From Deltaproteobacteria bacterium (GTDB taxonomy: Bacteria > Desulfobacterota > Desulfobacteria > Desulfobacterales > Desulfatirhabdiaceae), in contig JAPLJE010000058.1 in the NCBI GenBank assembly GCA_026388755.1, positions 1 to 5,905 on the forward strand: a stretch of DNA of 5,905 bases. The letters run 5' to 3'. Position 1 is the stretch's first letter; each line of letters starts with the position of its first letter. The notes beneath the pieces were generated by a model that was not told the DNA's origin, searched no databases, and saw only the letters and a program-made list of their open reading frames with translations. This document shows, piece by piece, positions 4,925-5,905 of the stretch. A program made the translations under genes and the position numbers.

Positions 4925-5905
4925 ATGCCCGCCAAACCCGTCCTATATCTGATTGACGCCACCGCCACCATTCACCGGGCCTATCATGCGATTCGGGGGC
5001 TGTCCACATCCTCAGGTCTTCCCACAAATGCCGTCTTTGGATTCACCCGAATGCTGATCAAACTCCTTCAGGACTGGTCCCCTGAATACATTGCCCTGTG
5101 TTTTGACAGCAAGGAGAAAACATTCAGACACGAAATGTACCCGGACTATAAAGCCACCCGACCGCCCATGCCGGAAGACATGCGGCTTCAGCTTCCCTAT
5201 ATTCGGGAAGTGTCAGAAGGCTTCCGGCTTCCAATCATCGAATTGCCTGGTTTTGAAGCCGATGATTTGATCGGTACCCTGGCTGCCCGAGCCGAGAAGG
5301 CGGGATTCTCGGTAGTCATGGTCACGGGTGACAAGGATTTTGTCCAGCTGGTGACAGAGACAGTTTCAATATGGGACCCCACAAACCTTGAGGAAGTTCG
5401 CAAGACAGGCCTTGAACCCTGTCAGATCATTGATGTAATGGGATTTTCCGGAGATACAAGCGACAATGTTCCCGGCGTGCCGGGAATCGGCCCCAAAACC
5501 GCACTGTCCCTGATTCAAACCTTTGGAAGCATGGCCCAGGTCTATGATAGAATTGATGAGGTTGCTTCCAAATCCGTTCGCCAGAAACTGTCCGACCATA
5601 AGGACCAGGCCTTTCTGAGCCGGTCCCTGGTAACCATTCAGATCGATGTTCCCCTGTCAATTCACCTGGAAGATTTCAAGGCAACCCCCCCGGACACGGC
5701 AGCGCTGGCAAAGCTGTTCAAGACTCTGGAATTCCGGCAGCTTCAGCAAGAGTATCCGGTTCCGGCCGATTTAACCCAGAAACACTACGCCGCCGTGATG
5801 ACCCGTGAAGCGCTGAATCAACTGGTTTCAACCCTGTCCGGCGCAAAGATCCTTTCCCTAGATACCGAAACCACATCCGTAGACCCCATGAAGGCCGAAC
5901 TGGTC
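4925..5905 (+). CDS. polA: DNA polymerase I, N-terminal part
   Basis: Repair and Okazaki-fragment polymerase; the first 327 codons are present and the rest lies beyond the right edge. Residues 1 to about 290 are the 5'-3' flap exonuclease: D11 (LYLIDATATIHRAYHA), FDSKEKTFRHEMYPDYKATR (60-79), the acidic cluster GFEADDLIGTLA (109-120), VTGDKDFVQLV (133-143) and the helix-hairpin-helix GDTSDNVPGVPGIGPKT (176-192). At 311-317 SLDTETT opens the 3'-5' proofreading exonuclease; D313 and E315 match the catalytic DxE, so proofreading is probably retained, unlike in Taq polymerase. The start at 4925 has only a weak GGA-type site (GGAAA, 4914-4918). An ATG at 4910 is out of frame and the protein alignment begins naturally here. 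No frame break was seen in the full translation. Confidence 0.96.
   Translation, partial: MPAKPVLYLIDATATIHRAYHAIRGLSTSSGLPTNAVFGFTRMLIKLLQDWSPEYIALCFDSKEKTFRHEMYPDYKATRPPMPEDMRLQLPYIREVSEGFRLPIIELPGFEADDLIGTLAARAEKAGFSVVMVTGDKDFVQLVTETVSIWDPTNLEEVRKTGLEPCQIIDVMGFSGDTSDNVPGVPGIGPKTALSLIQTFGSMAQVYDRIDEVASKSVRQKLSDHKDQAFLSRSLVTIQIDVPLSIHLEDFKATPPDTAALAKLFKTLEFRQLQQEYPVPADLTQKHYAAVMTREALNQLVSTLSGAKILSLDTETTSVDPMKAELV

Overview
The window looks like a chromosomal segment of a sulfate-reducing deltaproteobacterium (Desulfobacterota, Desulfobacteraceae-like). This rests on a periplasmic selenocysteine-type formate dehydrogenase, several small Cys-rich proteins, and the style of an acyl-CoA synthetase tail. 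The genus cannot be fixed from the sequence alone.

Left part (1-2183, minus strand). The 5' half of a Tat-exported, selenocysteine-containing formate dehydrogenase catalytic subunit runs off the left edge. Its UGA selenocysteine codon is at 1013-1011, followed by a plausible SECIS hairpin. Between the third and fourth Cys of its N-terminal Fe-S site the reading frame is broken, and about 15 conserved residues are missing. This is either a true lesion or an assembly error. Upstream on the same strand is a 155-residue protein of unknown function with a very acidic C-terminus. A long-loop hairpin with a T-run separates the two genes.

Middle part (2184-2780) is mostly non-coding and AT-rich. It holds the last ~50 codons of an acyl-CoA synthetase on the minus strand, cut off at its 5' side. 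A possible promoter lies upstream of the next gene.

Operon at 2781-3933 (plus strand). A lipoprotein with an Ig-like domain and a hexanucleotide-encoded Pro/Thr tail is followed by three short frames: a possible 53-residue membrane protein, a 60-residue helical protein and a 111-residue protein with two CxxxxC-CxxC zinc-ribbon-like repeats. Each start codon overlaps the stop of the frame before it, so the chain looks translationally coupled. It ends in a hairpin and faces a convergent minus-strand gene for another tiny Cys-rich protein.

Right part (4271-5905, plus strand). An HD-domain hydrolase-like protein is followed 72 bases later by the N-terminal 327 codons of DNA polymerase I, which runs off the right edge. 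No tRNA, rRNA, CRISPR array or intact mobile element was seen.
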